Shown: positions 24,264 to 37,100, counted from the stretch's first letter. The stretch is DNA of 64,000 nt from Ailanthus altissimus (GCA_946807835.1 OX327711.1:16961501-17025500), one strand, 5' to 3'. Translations and numbers: made by a program. Notes: generated from the sequence alone by a model not told the origin.

Positions 24264-26469
24264 AAGAGAGAATACAATTCTTTTTTTTTTCCTTTTTCAA
24301 TATTAGGGATAATAAAACAGATATGTAAAAAGCTAACTTCATTGGGAAGCCTTATATATACCTTAAAAAAATATTATTTTTTTACAATGAATTAGAAATT
24401 TATGACTAAATATACTAGGAAATTAACCGTCATATTTTCTAACAAATGCGTGGATTTCTTTTTTTCTTTTTTTTAAAAAACTTTATCAGTTTTTATAATG
24501 CGTATTTTTCTTTTTGAAACCTCAAGAAAGAAAAAAAAATTTCTATTAAAGGAAAAAAAATAATGCAGAACTATTTCTTTCTTTGAATTTTTTTTATTTT
24601 AATAAATTTAAAAATTATTCACCTCTAGATTCATGTGGTACTCGGTTAGAGTTTTAATAGGGTGGCAGAATTTTTTATGGTGTTAGAGCTTGTCGGAATC
24701 AGCCCCAAATGAGAATAATTTAAGTTGTATTTTAAGTATTTTTTAAAAGATGAAACAAATTTGGATATAATAGTCCAAACTCAAATTAAATTCAAGTTGA
24801 ATTTGGGAATAAATTGATTTCTCTAGACCCGCCCTAAATACCCTATTTAAAAACAAAATTAATAAAAATTTTAGTATGAAAAAAATTTGCTTATTTATAC
24901 AAATCAAAGTTAGTTACTTGTTAAATTGGATGTATAAAATTTACTTACTTATTTTTAAAAATATTGATTCTTATTCATATTTTTTTATTTATTTTTTAAA
25001 TTATATTTAATATTAAACACTTACTTTCAAATTAGAGTGAACTTATTTGTTAAGAAAAGAAAAAAAGATAAAAAGAAACAAACAAAAGAGATAAATGATT
25101 TTATTACCATTCTTAATTTTTTAATCATTACTCATCTAATTTTAAAAAAATGTTACTTTGTGTTATAGGTTTATGAGAAATTTTAATAGAGACTTAATGT
25201 TTAGATTATAAATAAAGTATGAAGATTTAGATATCAAAGTTTAAAGAAATTATTAATTTTTGTGATTTTTAGATTTTAATTCATGTTATTGATTTTTAAA
25301 ATTAATAGTTAAAGACTTGAAGACTTGATATAGTTTATATTTTTATGTGATGCTTATAATTTTTTACGGTATATTATGATTGTACGGAGTGAAAGATTAT
25401 TTATAAAATTAAATTAATACAAATAAAAAATATTTAAAAATTAAAAAAAATGGGTATAAGGATCTCATCCTTATTTGGAGATCACTTACTCTAAACCCAA
25501 ATTACATATATCGAGTATAGAGTAAATATAAAAATTCTTATATCATTTAGGTATATAGATAGGGATTGTGATCCCGACCCCAACCGACCACATTGCCACC
25601 CCTAAGCGTTGAGTGTGCTATTAAATGGGTTTATGCATGTGCTATGTGCTCATTACAATACAATTTATGCATCTCATTCATATATATTACGTACCAAAAC
25701 CAAAAATCTAATTTCTTAATACAACAAACACATACTAAATTTTAAGTTTCCTAAGAATCACCTTTGAATCTTTTGAAAAAAAATTTCAAACTTGAGCTCA
25801 CTTCAAAATTCTCTCTTTAGCAATTATAAATTCCAACTTGATATGCTTGAAATGTTAGAATGGTAGCTTTTATTTTACTTTGCAGGATTTTTCAAAACAA
25901 TTATTACTTTAACTTTTTAATTTTGGGTGAGAAAATGAGACTTAAAAGAAAAGATCAACACTTATTTTTTCTTCTCTCAACCAAGAGCGGTCATTTCTCT
26001 CTCTTTGCAAAGATGATGAACAAAACTCTTTTATCCATTTTTTTATACATAATTTAGTCAAACCCTTGTACATGAAAGATAAAAACTAAAAATTATTTTT
26101 GTCTTATTTCCCACCAATATGGACGCATACTTTTCAAACTTTTAACAAAATATCTCTTAAGTCTTTTATTATTTTAAGTCATTAAAACTACACTTGTCAC
26201 TATCTTAAATAATGTGTCATTTTTTATAAATAAAGATTATCTAATAAGTTTCATTAAAAAAATAAGACCATTATAAAAGAGATGAACGTTCAAGAACTTG
26301 TTCAAAACTTATCCGATAAGTTTTAAAAAAATAATTAAATTCATGAATAATATCCAATACTTGTCACCATCCTACACTAATACTTAATCATTAAACATTC
26401 TTAAAATAATCAAGTATATGATAATTGTTCAACTCTTGTACAAGTATTATTCAAATGCTTATGTTTTAA
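23504..26469. other. AT-rich spacer upstream of the oxidoreductase
   Basis: The first 230 bp (to about 23730) resemble 33493-33650 upstream of the paralogue, including the ATTTACAATAAG and GATAAGTCCTT-like words, so the promoter was duplicated together with the gene. A compound (AT)n(GA)n microsatellite is at 24226-24269. From about 25600 the sequence appears to be the more diverged 5' part of dispersed repeat copy B. No gene is visible. Confidence 0.6.
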
Positions 26470-27875
26470 GACATAGTGATGTGTCAAATTCTAACAATTA
26501 GAATTCAACACATGTTCAATTTGAGAGGTCCCAATAACAAATCCTACTCATCCACAATTTCTTCTTGATTGAACTTTTTGATCGAGGATGCCACATCTTG
26601 AGAAGTCTCCATATTCTCCTCAGATCAAACTCTTTAATCGATGACGCACCCAAAATCGAACTCATCCGCAATATCCTTTTATCGAACTCTTCGAACGAGG
26701 ATGCTACCCTAATGCTTAACGAGTACACTTCATATTGTGAGACTCTTTAGGTCCACGCCCGATTTATTATACGAAACTCCATCATACATCCATGAACGAT
26801 GCCCCCTCACATGTTACGAATATTACAAAGCAATGCGTTGAACATTACAAATTGAGGTTATAACATATACGTATAATCCTTTCGTCACCTATATCATTAG
26901 AAGAGCAGAGACATAAATCTCCATCATCAAATCTTTATTTATTCAACCATAAACTTATTTCTAGATTCATATTTTTGTAAATAATATTTACAAACACTTT
27001 TGCGATATTGTTTATTCTATGAAAAACTCTTTTCTGGATTTAATACTTATTGCCATAAGACTTTCTAAAATATAATATCGGAGCATTATGATATAAAATT
27101 CACCAAAATGAGTTGATGGATCCCATATCTATGTACACTGACTCTATTAGCATCATACTATACCCAACGATACCTAGCAGTCAGACTATGAAAGATCTTT
27201 AATATGTGTGAAACTAAAGAATTGTAGATCACTTATAAACCCATTGTAACGCTCAAGTCAAAGGACTACAAATACTACTCAATTTAGGAATACCTTTTAT
27301 TAACAGTTTTAAAAGATGTCTATTAGAGGTTCTTGTGAGTTTGTTCAATACTTAATTCTAACTTAATACTCGTATGCCTATACGAGCTTCTACTAAGCTC
27401 ATGATCCACTAAAACTAACTATCTGTACCATCCAAATATAAATATACACTAATCTAGATAAAAGTTTCACCGATCGACCCGCATCGACAAAATAGATCAA
27501 GAACGAAGAGTTCAAGAATATACTATATAATAACATTTTCTAGCATCATTTGTAATTCTTTACAACTATGTCATTATTAATATATTTTTAGGTCGTTGTC
27601 CCATTTCAGATAAGGTTTCTAACTTTTAAAATTTGCTAACTCTTATAATGTGCTAACTCTTAACATTTATAACTCTTAGCGCTACTAACTCTTAGCACCT
27701 GATCTAAATTCATTTAAATAAGATCTAAATTTATTTAAATTATATAATGTCTGAAATGTTACAAACATCTTATCATTTAATATATAATTAGCGATTAATA
27801 AAATATCAATTATATAAATATCACAAAATAATATATTCATACAAAATTGAATAACACGTAAACAAAAATCTCAAC
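26470..27875. repeat. Dispersed repeat family, copy B
   Basis: Aligns with copy A (3700-3841 and 6546-7610) and copy C (38180-39405) over the whole length. Near its start is a hairpin formed around TCTAACAATTAGA, shared with copy C. Between about 26550 and 26705 it has extra sequence made of three related blocks of the GAACTCTT-CGAACGAGGATGC type that copy C lacks. It ends in TCAACA. It provides the uninterrupted insertion site for the solo LTR found in copy A. Confidence 0.75.
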
Positions 27876-28244
27876 AATAAATTTCTATAATATGTGTGCA
27901 ATAATATATTATTGATTTTGTGTGCTTAAAGGTTTACAAACATGCTTCAAAGTATAAATAAATAAATGAGATTTCTAAATTCAAAAAATTGTATTACTAA
28001 GAATTTTTTTTATTAAGATAAAATTATTATTTACCTTTGATAAATAAAGCTCATAAAGTACAACACATAAATTCTCAAAGAAAAAAAAAACACTTAAGAA
28101 AATTTTAAGGTCATCTTTTTATGAATTTATACTTTAAAACAAATTAAATTTCTTATTTATTTGTTAAATAACGATTTGTTAGAAATAATTTTAAAAAGGA
28201 AGTCGGGTCGACTTTTTTTTTAAGCATAGGTATTATATCTCAAT

Positions 28245-28430
28245 TATAAATTACAACTCAAATCGTAAATGATTATAATATTATAGTTTAAATATCACAA
28301 CTCAAAATGCAAATAAATACAACATTATAGCTCAAATATCACAACTCAAATTGTAAATAAATACAACATTATAGCTCAAATATCACAACTCAAATTGTAA
28401 ATAATTACAACATTATAGTTCAAATATCAA
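28245..28430. repeat. Minisatellite, period 44-45 bp, about four units
   Basis: The word ATCACAACTCAAA recurs at 28293, 28338 and 28382, with degenerate units on both sides. Each unit also holds TACAACATTATAGCTCAAAT. The two central units are nearly identical. Confidence 0.88.
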
Positions 28431-28567
28431 CTAATTATAAGTATAATCAACTAAAATTGGTCTACCAATAATTGGAGGAATTAAAACTACCAACTAAATC
28501 TGTCATGGCCACTATTAGAATTCGAACTCCTAATCTAAGCCAAATGGTACATAATGTCAAATGCTAG

Positions 28568-29077
28568 TGTCACATTCCACGTCAAATAGAAATTGGGTGG
28601 GTCTTGGGTATATAAGGGTAGGTATGTAGCATTACCTAATAGGCTAATCTTTTGGGTCAATGGCAAGCGCTCAGCCCGTGACAAGTGGTATTAGAGCAGA
28701 CCCAAATTCTCATTCGTATGTGGGTCCCCAAAATCGCCCTAATGGAGATTGCCACATGGGATATGGGTCCCCTATGCCGCTAGGGGATGGGCAATACGAG
28801 CCAAGTGGGCCCTAAAATTCCTGAGTCTTGAGCCCCAATAGAGATTGCCACGTGGGTAGTGGGTTCCCTATCTTCGGGGGGGATGGGCAATACGGGCCAA
28901 GTTGGTCCTTGAGTTTGGGCCACACCGTGACAAGGGCATCACGTGATTGAGTGAGGGAGAATGTCACGTCTCACATCGAATAGAAATTGTGTGGGTCTTG
29001 GATATATAAGGGTGGGTATGCAGCATTACCTAATAGGCTAGTCTTTTGAGTCAATGGCCAGCGCCCAGCCCGTGACA
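28568..29077 (+). mobile_element. TRIM (terminal-repeat retrotransposon in miniature), 510 bp
   Basis: Two 116-bp direct repeats (28568-28683 and 28962-29077) both start TGTCAC and end CCCGTGACA; they differ at about 13 positions. A primer site TGGTATTAGAGC starts at about 28686, matching the Met-tRNA type with one change, and the purine tract GAGGGAGAA precedes the second LTR. CTAG occurs immediately outside both ends (28564-28567 and 29078-29081). Each LTR has a TATATAAGG box. The 278-bp interior has no coding capacity and contains two diverged copies of a roughly 95-bp block (about 28737-28825 and 28832-28915). No 5S-like segment was seen, so it is not Cassandra. It must depend on enzymes of other elements. 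Confidence 0.92.
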
Positions 29078-29094
29078 CTAGGCACTTGCTATTG

Positions 29095-29770
29095 ATCTAA
29101 AAGATTAACTTGTTAGGTAATACTACCTACCCACCCATATATACTTAAGATTTATCCAATTTTTATTTGATGTGAGACGTGACATTCTCTCCCACTCAAT
29201 CACGTGACGCCTTTGTTACCTTTGTCATGGTCTAACCCAAACTCAGCGGCCAATCTGACTTATATTGCCTATCTCTTCAAAGTTAAAGATTTACTATTCA
29301 CATTGCAATCTCTATTGGGGCTCAATTGCGGGAACAATACGTTTTGGTTACTAGCGAAGGCTTCCAAAGGCAACCCTCTAAAATGAACTGTCAGTTTCCT
29401 TTGCCCAAAAGCCTTCTGACCATCACGTGAGAAGATCTGCAGAGACGAATGCACAACCTTTCTATGGTTGCCCTATGTATGTGTTAATTCAAAAGCTCAA
29501 AAACTTGAAAAAGATTTTTAAAGAGTGGAACTCCAAGACACTATATTTTTAAAGTCAACTTGGCCCATATTGCCATCCTCTAAAGTCACGAGGAACCCAC
29601 ATTCTACATAACAATTTTTATTGGAGTAATTTTGAGAGCCCACATTTTTCAGAGCCCACTTAACCTATATTATCATCTCCCGGAGTCAAAGGAGACCCAC
29701 ACCCCAAATAAAAATCTTCATTAAACCAATTCACAATTTTAAAAATTTACATATAAATGAGAATTCGAAT
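29095..29770 (-). mobile_element. Degenerate TRIM of the same family, opposite orientation
   Basis: Read on the minus strand, 29095-29200 resembles the 3' LTR of the neighbouring TRIM (GTCACGTCTCACATC at its start, then TATATATGGGTGGGTA and TTACCTAACA). The purine tract lies just outside it at about 29197, and interior blocks (GGCAATATGGGCCAAG type) appear at about 29255-29275 and 29555-29580. It appears interrupted or rearranged between about 29280 and 29530, and its 5' LTR is not recognisable. The two TRIMs lie almost tail to tail, 17 bp apart. Confidence 0.65.
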
Positions 29771-29974
29771 ATATTTTAATATAATTTATTACGAATCAAA
29801 AACTTATCATTAACTTAAAAAATTAACATATTAAAAAATATTGCATTACTTATGTATAGTTAAAATTTACTTAATTTTTATTCGATATAAAATATAACAA
29901 CCAACTTTACTGCTTCTTGGACAAGTAACTGAGTGCAAGCCAAATTGACTTTTATTGGGGTGTAAAGCTCAAGT

Positions 29975-30332
29975 CACTAATTAGCTGGATGAAATTTCCC
30001 AATTATGAGTAAGTTGTTCAAGTAGTCCTGTCCCAATGCACATTCTATTCTATAACAATTAGTAAAGTAAGAAAATCTTCGGAGTAAGTGCCAATGAAGT
30101 ATGAGCTTTATAGACCTCAATCAGTTTAGTTGAATTTAAACTGCAATAGAGAAACAACGAGATTGACAAAATAGGCATGGGAGTTGGGCAGGAATCAAGA
30201 TGGAAAAAGTTTCAAACAAGTATAATGAAACTCTCTGTGGTTCATCAGGGATATCTAAGCTGATGAGATTCAACATTACTTCCATTGGCGCTGGAGTAGT
30301 CTTTTACACTATGTAGATACACCCGATTTTAT
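29975..30332 (+). pseudogene. Truncated S1/P1 nuclease fragment (intron 1 end and part of exon 2)
   Basis: Aligns with 34590-34993 of the intact ENDO4-like gene. The end of intron 1 is matched up to the acceptor ATCAG, then exon 2 opens with GGATATCT. About 100 bp that should encode the first half of the exon are deleted. The rest matches ADQIRHYYHWRWSS and LHYVDTPD with a few changes. It stops abruptly at the codons for TPDF and runs into the 3' end of the oxidoreductase pseudogene. Exon 1 and all exons after exon 2 are missing. This is the scar of a tandem duplication. Confidence 0.9.
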
Positions 30333-33300
30333 TCATGGAACAAGCAGTATCTTTCCAATATGCTTGCTACTTTCTATGAGCTCATGAGCTTTGGTTACTT
30401 CCGAAAATGGAAAATACTTGTATATCACAGGCTTCACCTTCCCTGCTTCCATTGCAGGCCAAAGATTCTTCTCCACCTCTGGTACAATTACAGCTTTGCT
30501 TTCTGTATTTCTGGTTCACAAACCAGCCGCTGTGTGAAAAACCACAGATTATATAAATCCACAAGTAATCTGTGTATCCACAAGTAACCCTTAAAGAAAA
30601 CACACAGAAACAGATGGAAAAAGCAGGGAAAAGAAGAGAATTGCAGTATTCAGAGGAACATTTATTCTTGCATATCAGTCCCACTAATATCAATCTAACC
30701 AGAGCTTTCTGTGTAATCGCCGACCAAGAGCAGATATGCAGAGCATGTTAAAAAGGCATAATCATTAAAGAATAAAAGGAAGCATGGTTACAAAAAAAAT
30801 GACTGAAATCATTTTCGGAAAATTAGTTTCCAAAATCTTGGTTCGCTAAAAAAATTCTTTTTCTAAAATTGGGCTACATAAAGTTTTGTTGGAATTAGAA
30901 TCATTCTAGCACTCAGAAAAGTTATCACTTTTCAAGAGTTGTTACATACCAACCTTGATAATCAAGTCAACCCAGTTTATTTATTTTAAAATTGAACGTA
31001 ACTAACACATTCCAGCAAGGTGTGAATAACACATCAATTGCTATGCTATTACTGACATAAACATTCATCTAACTTATAATTGTATGTTATAACTAAAAAC
31101 GAAGTATCCAGGCTCTTTTATCTCTTTGAAAATTTTAAATTCAAAAGTAAAAAATAGAGCACCTTGGATGATGACAACCAAATTCATCCAGTTTCAGACC
31201 TACGCCACAAAGGCTAAAACCCAGAAATGAAGGGATACTGCAATGCCTTGCACTGTAAGGCGCTTTGCAAACAAAGAACAGATGTTTAACTCTGTTTCAG
31301 CTCCACCCTGGAAGCCAATTATGAAAAGCCTTCCGTCAATGTTCAAGCTGTCAAGGTTGAGCTGAAAGTAGAATGCTGCCATACAATCTAGAATAACATC
31401 AACAACTGGGGCAGAAGGCAAATATGTATGCATCAGTAGTTGTAAATATTAAGGAGCAAAAGGATAATTGTGCTGGAGCACACTTCCCATACAAAAAGAT
31501 GCATTTATAATGCTCGTAAGCATACCTTTCCTTCCGGTTTCTTCCTTTACTCTTGCAACAAAGTCCTCTGTTTTGTAATTGATGCACACATCAGCACCAA
31601 GATCCTTGCAAAAAGCCAGATTTTTCTCACTTCCTGGAGGTCAATATCTAAACTCTATGAACACAAAGAATAGAATGCTGACATAAGATAACAATTGCGG
31701 CTAGACCTGCTGTAACAAAGACTCTTGCTCCTCGGCATTTAGCTATCTGAATCGCGAATGTACCAATTCCACTAGAGCCGCCATGAACCTGACATTTTAA
31801 CAAACATTACTCATTAGTTTATGGATTAAGCTGCATGTCTGTAGTCCAATGGCTAAACAGAAAGAAATTGAGCATCAGTTGGATCATCAGTCAATGCATT
31901 TTTAGCTTTTATGTAATCATTGTCTAATATTCAAAATTGCATCATGGAGAGGCTGCAGTATTGGGTGGGATGTTACATAGTTTTTGCTATTATACATATG
32001 AAATAAAAATATAAAGGTAAAGGCTTTTAATAAAGTGTCAATGTGACAAGTTTGACTATGGTCTTCCAACCAATATGCAAGGGGATCAGATTCAAGCAAG
32101 AGGCAAATTTTAAGGTCCAGGTAAGAAAGGAAGTACCCACAACCAGGTTGATAACAGGCTCAAGATAAAGAAAGAAGTTCTAAGCTATAATACTATAATC
32201 CAAGCACAACCATAAACAACAGTTAACTCATTTCCATGATGTTATAAGATGTCAAAGTATTCGTCTTTATCGGATGTAAACCATTATGCTGACTTATCCC
32301 ACAGCTATGTAAACAAGCTAGAAGAGAAAACTATTTCACAACATGAAAAGAAGAATAAAAATTAGAGGTGACACCCATACTCGGTGAAATAACTATATTT
32401 TATTATGCCAATCGAGAAACGAAATGTAGCAGAATGACAAAAGGACGTGCGGAGAATGACCGCCAAAACCAACTATAAAAGGGACTGTTTCTCAACTATT
32501 TCGGGAGGATTCACTCTTGACAGAGGTATTTGGATTCTTTTTCTCTAAATTCTCTCTCATTTCACAAAAATGAAACTGACTTAGATATCGGAGGCCTCTT
32601 GCAGATGCCCACACTTTGCTCCCGCAGGATCAAGAAAGAAGATTCTCTCCATGGTGAAAGAAGGAATTGAAGTTAACTCATCAAGATCAAATGGTGTGAG
32701 TTCCAAACATCATTAAGTTTTTTGAGTCTTACATTCTGATTGATCCATACACACCTTGACAATATATGAAATCCCATTAACATAAATTACATAAAAGAAA
32801 TCATGAATCAAAATATAAGATAGAACAACATGCACCAGAAATGTTTCCCCTGGGGATAGGTGACTGGTCATCAAGACCGTTGACCAAACAGTGCATGCCA
32901 CCTCAGGAAAAGCAGCAGCATCTTTGAGTGACACTCATGCTGGAACTGGAAGCACTTGTCCAGCTGGAACTGCCACTTTCTCGGCATGCCCTCCTCCACT
33001 CAGCAGAGCACACACCTATACAAACACAAATTATCACATGGGGAAATTATAGCTTCCAATAAATTTTATAACATTTGTTTAAATAACAATTTTCTTTTTT
33101 TCAAATTCTAAATTCTAAATAAAAAAGCTACAAACTTTGAATTCTTATAGGCAAAAAAGAATACAATTTTGCACTTCAAAGATCAGTGTATTTCTCGTCG
33201 AGGAAGTGAAATCCTCGACGTTGACGAGATATTTACGTACCTGATATCCAATTTTCTATCTGGAGACGTTTTTACCGACGGACACGACAGTGCCAAAGCA

Positions 33301-33492
33301 TTCGAGACCCGGGTAAGGGCTGGCGCCCGGGGGAGGAGGGTAGAAGCCTTGGAGCTGATAAGCGTCGCCCCGGTTCAGACCGGCGGCTTCGACTTTGATC
33401 AACACTTCATCGTCTTTGATTTGTAGGACTTCTACTTCATGTAGTTGCAGCACTTCCGGACCGCCGGGTTTGGTTATCACTATTGCCTTCAT
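30333..33492 (-). pseudogene. Oxidoreductase (PIG3 type) pseudogene, tandem copy
   Basis: All six exons and the introns of the intact gene at 20608-23503 are present in the same order, with high similarity. Three substitutions make stops: Trp to TAG in exon 1 (about 33255, after NVSR), Gly to TGA in exon 2 (about 32936, after PVPA) and Arg to TGA in exon 6 (about 30520, after AAGL). No frameshift was seen in the exons and the splice sites look preserved, so it probably died fairly recently relative to the duplication. The first stop leaves at most 78 residues. Intron 2 carries an extra segment of about 350 bp (32383-32733). The 3' end abuts the nuclease scar. Confidence 0.92.
32383..32733 (+). 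mobile_element. LTR-like insertion in intron 2 of the oxidoreductase pseudogene
   Basis: This segment is absent from the corresponding intron of the intact paralogue (between 22687 and 22690). It contains CTATAAAAGGG followed downstream by GACTTAGATATCGGAGG and a cytosine-rich end, an arrangement typical of the 3' half of plant Ty3/gypsy LTRs of the Tat/Athila kind (family recollection). The exact ends and target duplication could not be fixed. Confidence 0.55.
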
Positions 33493-34143
33493 TATTTAGC
33501 TGCCAATTTGAAAGAGTGGAAAATGAGCCTACTTCCGTGGGACTGGGGGCGAAATCTGGTCAATGCCAATAAATTTACAATAAGTCCCTTACGCTTCGGG
33601 TTAAATATCGTTTTATCTCTAGAATTTTTTATCTTTAGCAGATAAGTCCTTTCTTTAATTCTGTTTATTCAGAAGGATCTATTACAATACAAATGAGCCC
33701 CTACTTAAAATCTAATTATCCAAGCATTCGCTGGGACTTAACTATAATTAAACCAAACTCGAAGGATCTTCCTATAAATTTATGACATACATCTATGATT
33801 GATTTATTTCTTTTTATGATCATTATTATTATTCTTCAAATCTCCTCCCAAGCCAAACTGTTAGGTAAGTCAGTTAAATCGAGAGCCAACCTCCTTTCAA
33901 TAAAATCTGGCTCAGTAATTCTTTCCTTTTTTTGTAATAGCAAAATGGGTCGATTAATATAATTTCAATGTTCTTCTTTCTGTTAAGTAGCGAAAAAAAT
34001 ATTAGAAAAAGAAAATCAAAATCAGAACTGAAGTTATGTTTTTCCTTTTTTTAAAAAAATTTTATCTTTTACATTTATCTAATGCATTGTTATGGTTTGA
34101 TGGAGTTAATTAACGTTCCTCAGGTCTAGTTCCTTCAACAGGT
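33493..34143. other. Head-to-head spacer between oxidoreductase pseudogene and ENDO4-like gene
   Basis: 651 bp separate two divergent start codons, so both promoters lie here. The half next to the oxidoreductase resembles the region upstream of the intact paralogue at 23504-23730. No TATA box could be assigned with confidence. Confidence 0.6.
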
Positions 34144-37100
34144 ATGGGTGGGTCTGGGCTCCTGTGGATTTGGAGGGCACTGCTGCTTCTGCAACTGGTG
34201 AATGGGGTTTTGGGTTGGGGAAAGGAAGGTCATTTCGCTATTTGCAAGATAGCGGAGGTAAGGTTTTTTTTTTTTTAAATAATTGGGTTGATTGTTGTGC
34301 TATTTATGGTTATAATAAGTTCATAAAGAATGGATTTGGAAGGATGTTAACGGTATTCAAGTGTTATGACTTATGGCTTGATGTAAGAGACGGTGAAGGA
34401 GAACTTACAAGTTACAAATGATCAAGATTTTAATTTTAAAATGGGAATTTTAAAATTAAGATGATCGAGATTTCGTTTTTGAAGCTGGAGCATGAAAGTG
34501 AATGGATTTTAGGCAATAAAATGTTTTTTCTTAAAAAATAAAAACAAGAATGGTATTGATTAATTTTCTTATCTCTAAGATTCACCTGAATGAAATGCCA
34601 GTTATAAGGAGCTTTTAAGTTGTGCTTCAGTCAAACGTACATTCTAATGTACGTGCAATTATTCACGATAGTCTGCAAGTAAATGTCAATGAAATTCTAG
34701 CAGTATAGCTTATAGACCTCTATAACTTTCGTCAGTAGAGGAAAGAAGATATTGACAAAATGGGTATGGAAGATGGGCAGGACAAGAGCTGAAAAAGTTG
34801 CCAAACATGTCTGATTTGTTACTTCTTGGTCTATCAGGGATATCTCACTAAAGATGCCTTGGCTGCTGTGAAAGAACTGCTTCCAGATTCTGCTGAAGGT
34901 GATCTTGCAAATGTTTGCTCATGGGCTGATCAGATTCGACATTACTATCACTGGCGCTGGAGTAGTCCTTTACACTATGTTGATACACCAGATTTCATGT
35001 GTAACTACAAATATTGCAGTAAGTTTGGCTCAGTGAATCCCTTCCCTGGTTTAATTATTTGATTCTAGATTGGCTTGTAATTGTTTGTTTAACTCAATGA
35101 GTTTTTTCTGTCAGCTTCATGTTTAGAGAAAAGTACACTTTCTTGTTAATATCCTTCATCTTTCTTATAGGAGACTGTCATGACTCTGCTGGACGCAAGG
35201 ATAGATGTGTAACTGGAGCAATTTACAACTACACCATGCAACTCAAATCTGGATATCAGGAATCTCTTTCAGATGCAAAATGTAAATATATTAACTTTGT
35301 GGATATGAAACTTTCTGGTGATATAAGGCAACTTTTATTATATTGTAATTGGCAATAACTTGGGGTTGTTTCTCTCTCTTGATTATAGATAATTTAACTG
35401 AGGCACTTATGTTTTTATCACATTTTATTGGAGATGTACATCAGGTATGCTTTTCCAACTGGGATCTTAAAAGCTTTAACTTCAAAGAATGCTAAAGTTC
35501 CAGATTAATTCGAATTTACAAGGTCATTGATGATCCCAATTATATTTGTCAGTAACACTATTGACAACTTAGATTATTCTTGTACGATATTTCTGTGAGA
35601 CAGTAACATGGCATGAAATCTTTTAAAAGTGGATTTGGGGATTGTGGGGATGAAATATTTTGCATTGATCAAAGTTTTTAGGTAATAAATACATAAAAAG
35701 TTATAAATCCAACTATGTAAGTGATATAACCAACTATGACATTCATTGCATTCAAAAGATATAATGAGAGGTTTATTTGATCAATGGCATCACTTGGAAG
35801 AGATACAAGTCATCCTTCCTGGGACTTGTTAGTGTACATGTGAAAGAGAAGACTGCATTATTTGCATGTTGAAGAAATTGAAACATGCACTGTGATGCAC
35901 TTTTCTCTCAATTCTTTCTTTCCTCGTGACAGCCCCTGCATGTTGGTTTCACTGGAGATGAAGGTGGGAACACAATTGTAGTCCGTTGGTTCCGTCGGAA
36001 GACAAACCTGCACCATGTAAGTTTTCTAACTTGTCTTTAGTCCGTCAATCTGTTCTGAGTGTCATTTATGCTCGTTAGCTGGCAACCAGATTCAAGCATT
36101 ATTCTGTTTCAGGTATGGGATGACATGATAATTGATTCTGCCCTGAAGACCTTTTATAGTTCTGATATTACAGTGATGATTCAATCCATTCAGAGGAATA
36201 TTACAGTATGCTTTCCTTCTTCCTTTTGTATATCAACAATGATGCTACAAATATACAGATGAGGGAGGCAGTGCTGAGTCCAAAGAAATCTCGGCCTGTG
36301 CAATACATGCTCAGAGTGCTTGTTTGATGGCTTTGCATTGATTTCATTACCCCTTTGCCTTTAGTTTGTTTTGTATTTTCTTTGAGCATCTGATTGTGTG
36401 TTGCTTTGAACCTTCCTAATTTAACAGTTTGATATTTACTGCTTGCTTGATATTGGTCTGCAGGATGGTTGGTCCAATGATATATCATCATGGGAATATT
36501 GTGGATATAATCAAACAGTTTGTCCTAATGGGTAAGTAGATATCATTAAATTTACTCTTCATGTTTATATACATTCATCTGATGAAAGGTGGCTTTAAGC
36601 TGCTTGATCTGCTAAAGGTACAGGTAAGTGCCGTCATAATTCACCATCATAGATAGCAATATGAAAGTTAATAGAATGTCATGCTGAAATTGGGTTCGAA
36701 TATGACATGCTTTGTTTGATCCTTACCTGGTGCCTAAAAGTTCATGGTAATACTGTCCATATCAGATTTGCATAATCAGGTATTAGACAGCTAGATGCTA
36801 AAGGTGTTTCTAAGTTCTATCATAGCTGAAACTACTGAAGCAAATATATGTGCGGACACCGACAACATGAGAACATTCAAATTGGTCCCTCTTTCTCATT
36901 ACAATCTCAACTCCATGTACATGTTACAAGGATTGCATGTCAGTAGATATCATAGGGTTGCTTTCAATTTTGCAGGTATGCTTCTGAGAGTATTAGTTTG
37001 GCGTGCAAGTTTGCATACAGGAATGCCACACCAGGAAGCACTTTGGGAGGTATTTTCTCTAATTAATGAAAGATTGGTCATTATAAGGAAATTTTTTATC

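Noticed and set aside
28568..29077. Identification of the TRIM as Cassandra
   Set aside because: Cassandra LTRs carry a 5S rRNA-like segment with its promoter boxes; none was seen here, and the LTRs are only 116 bp.
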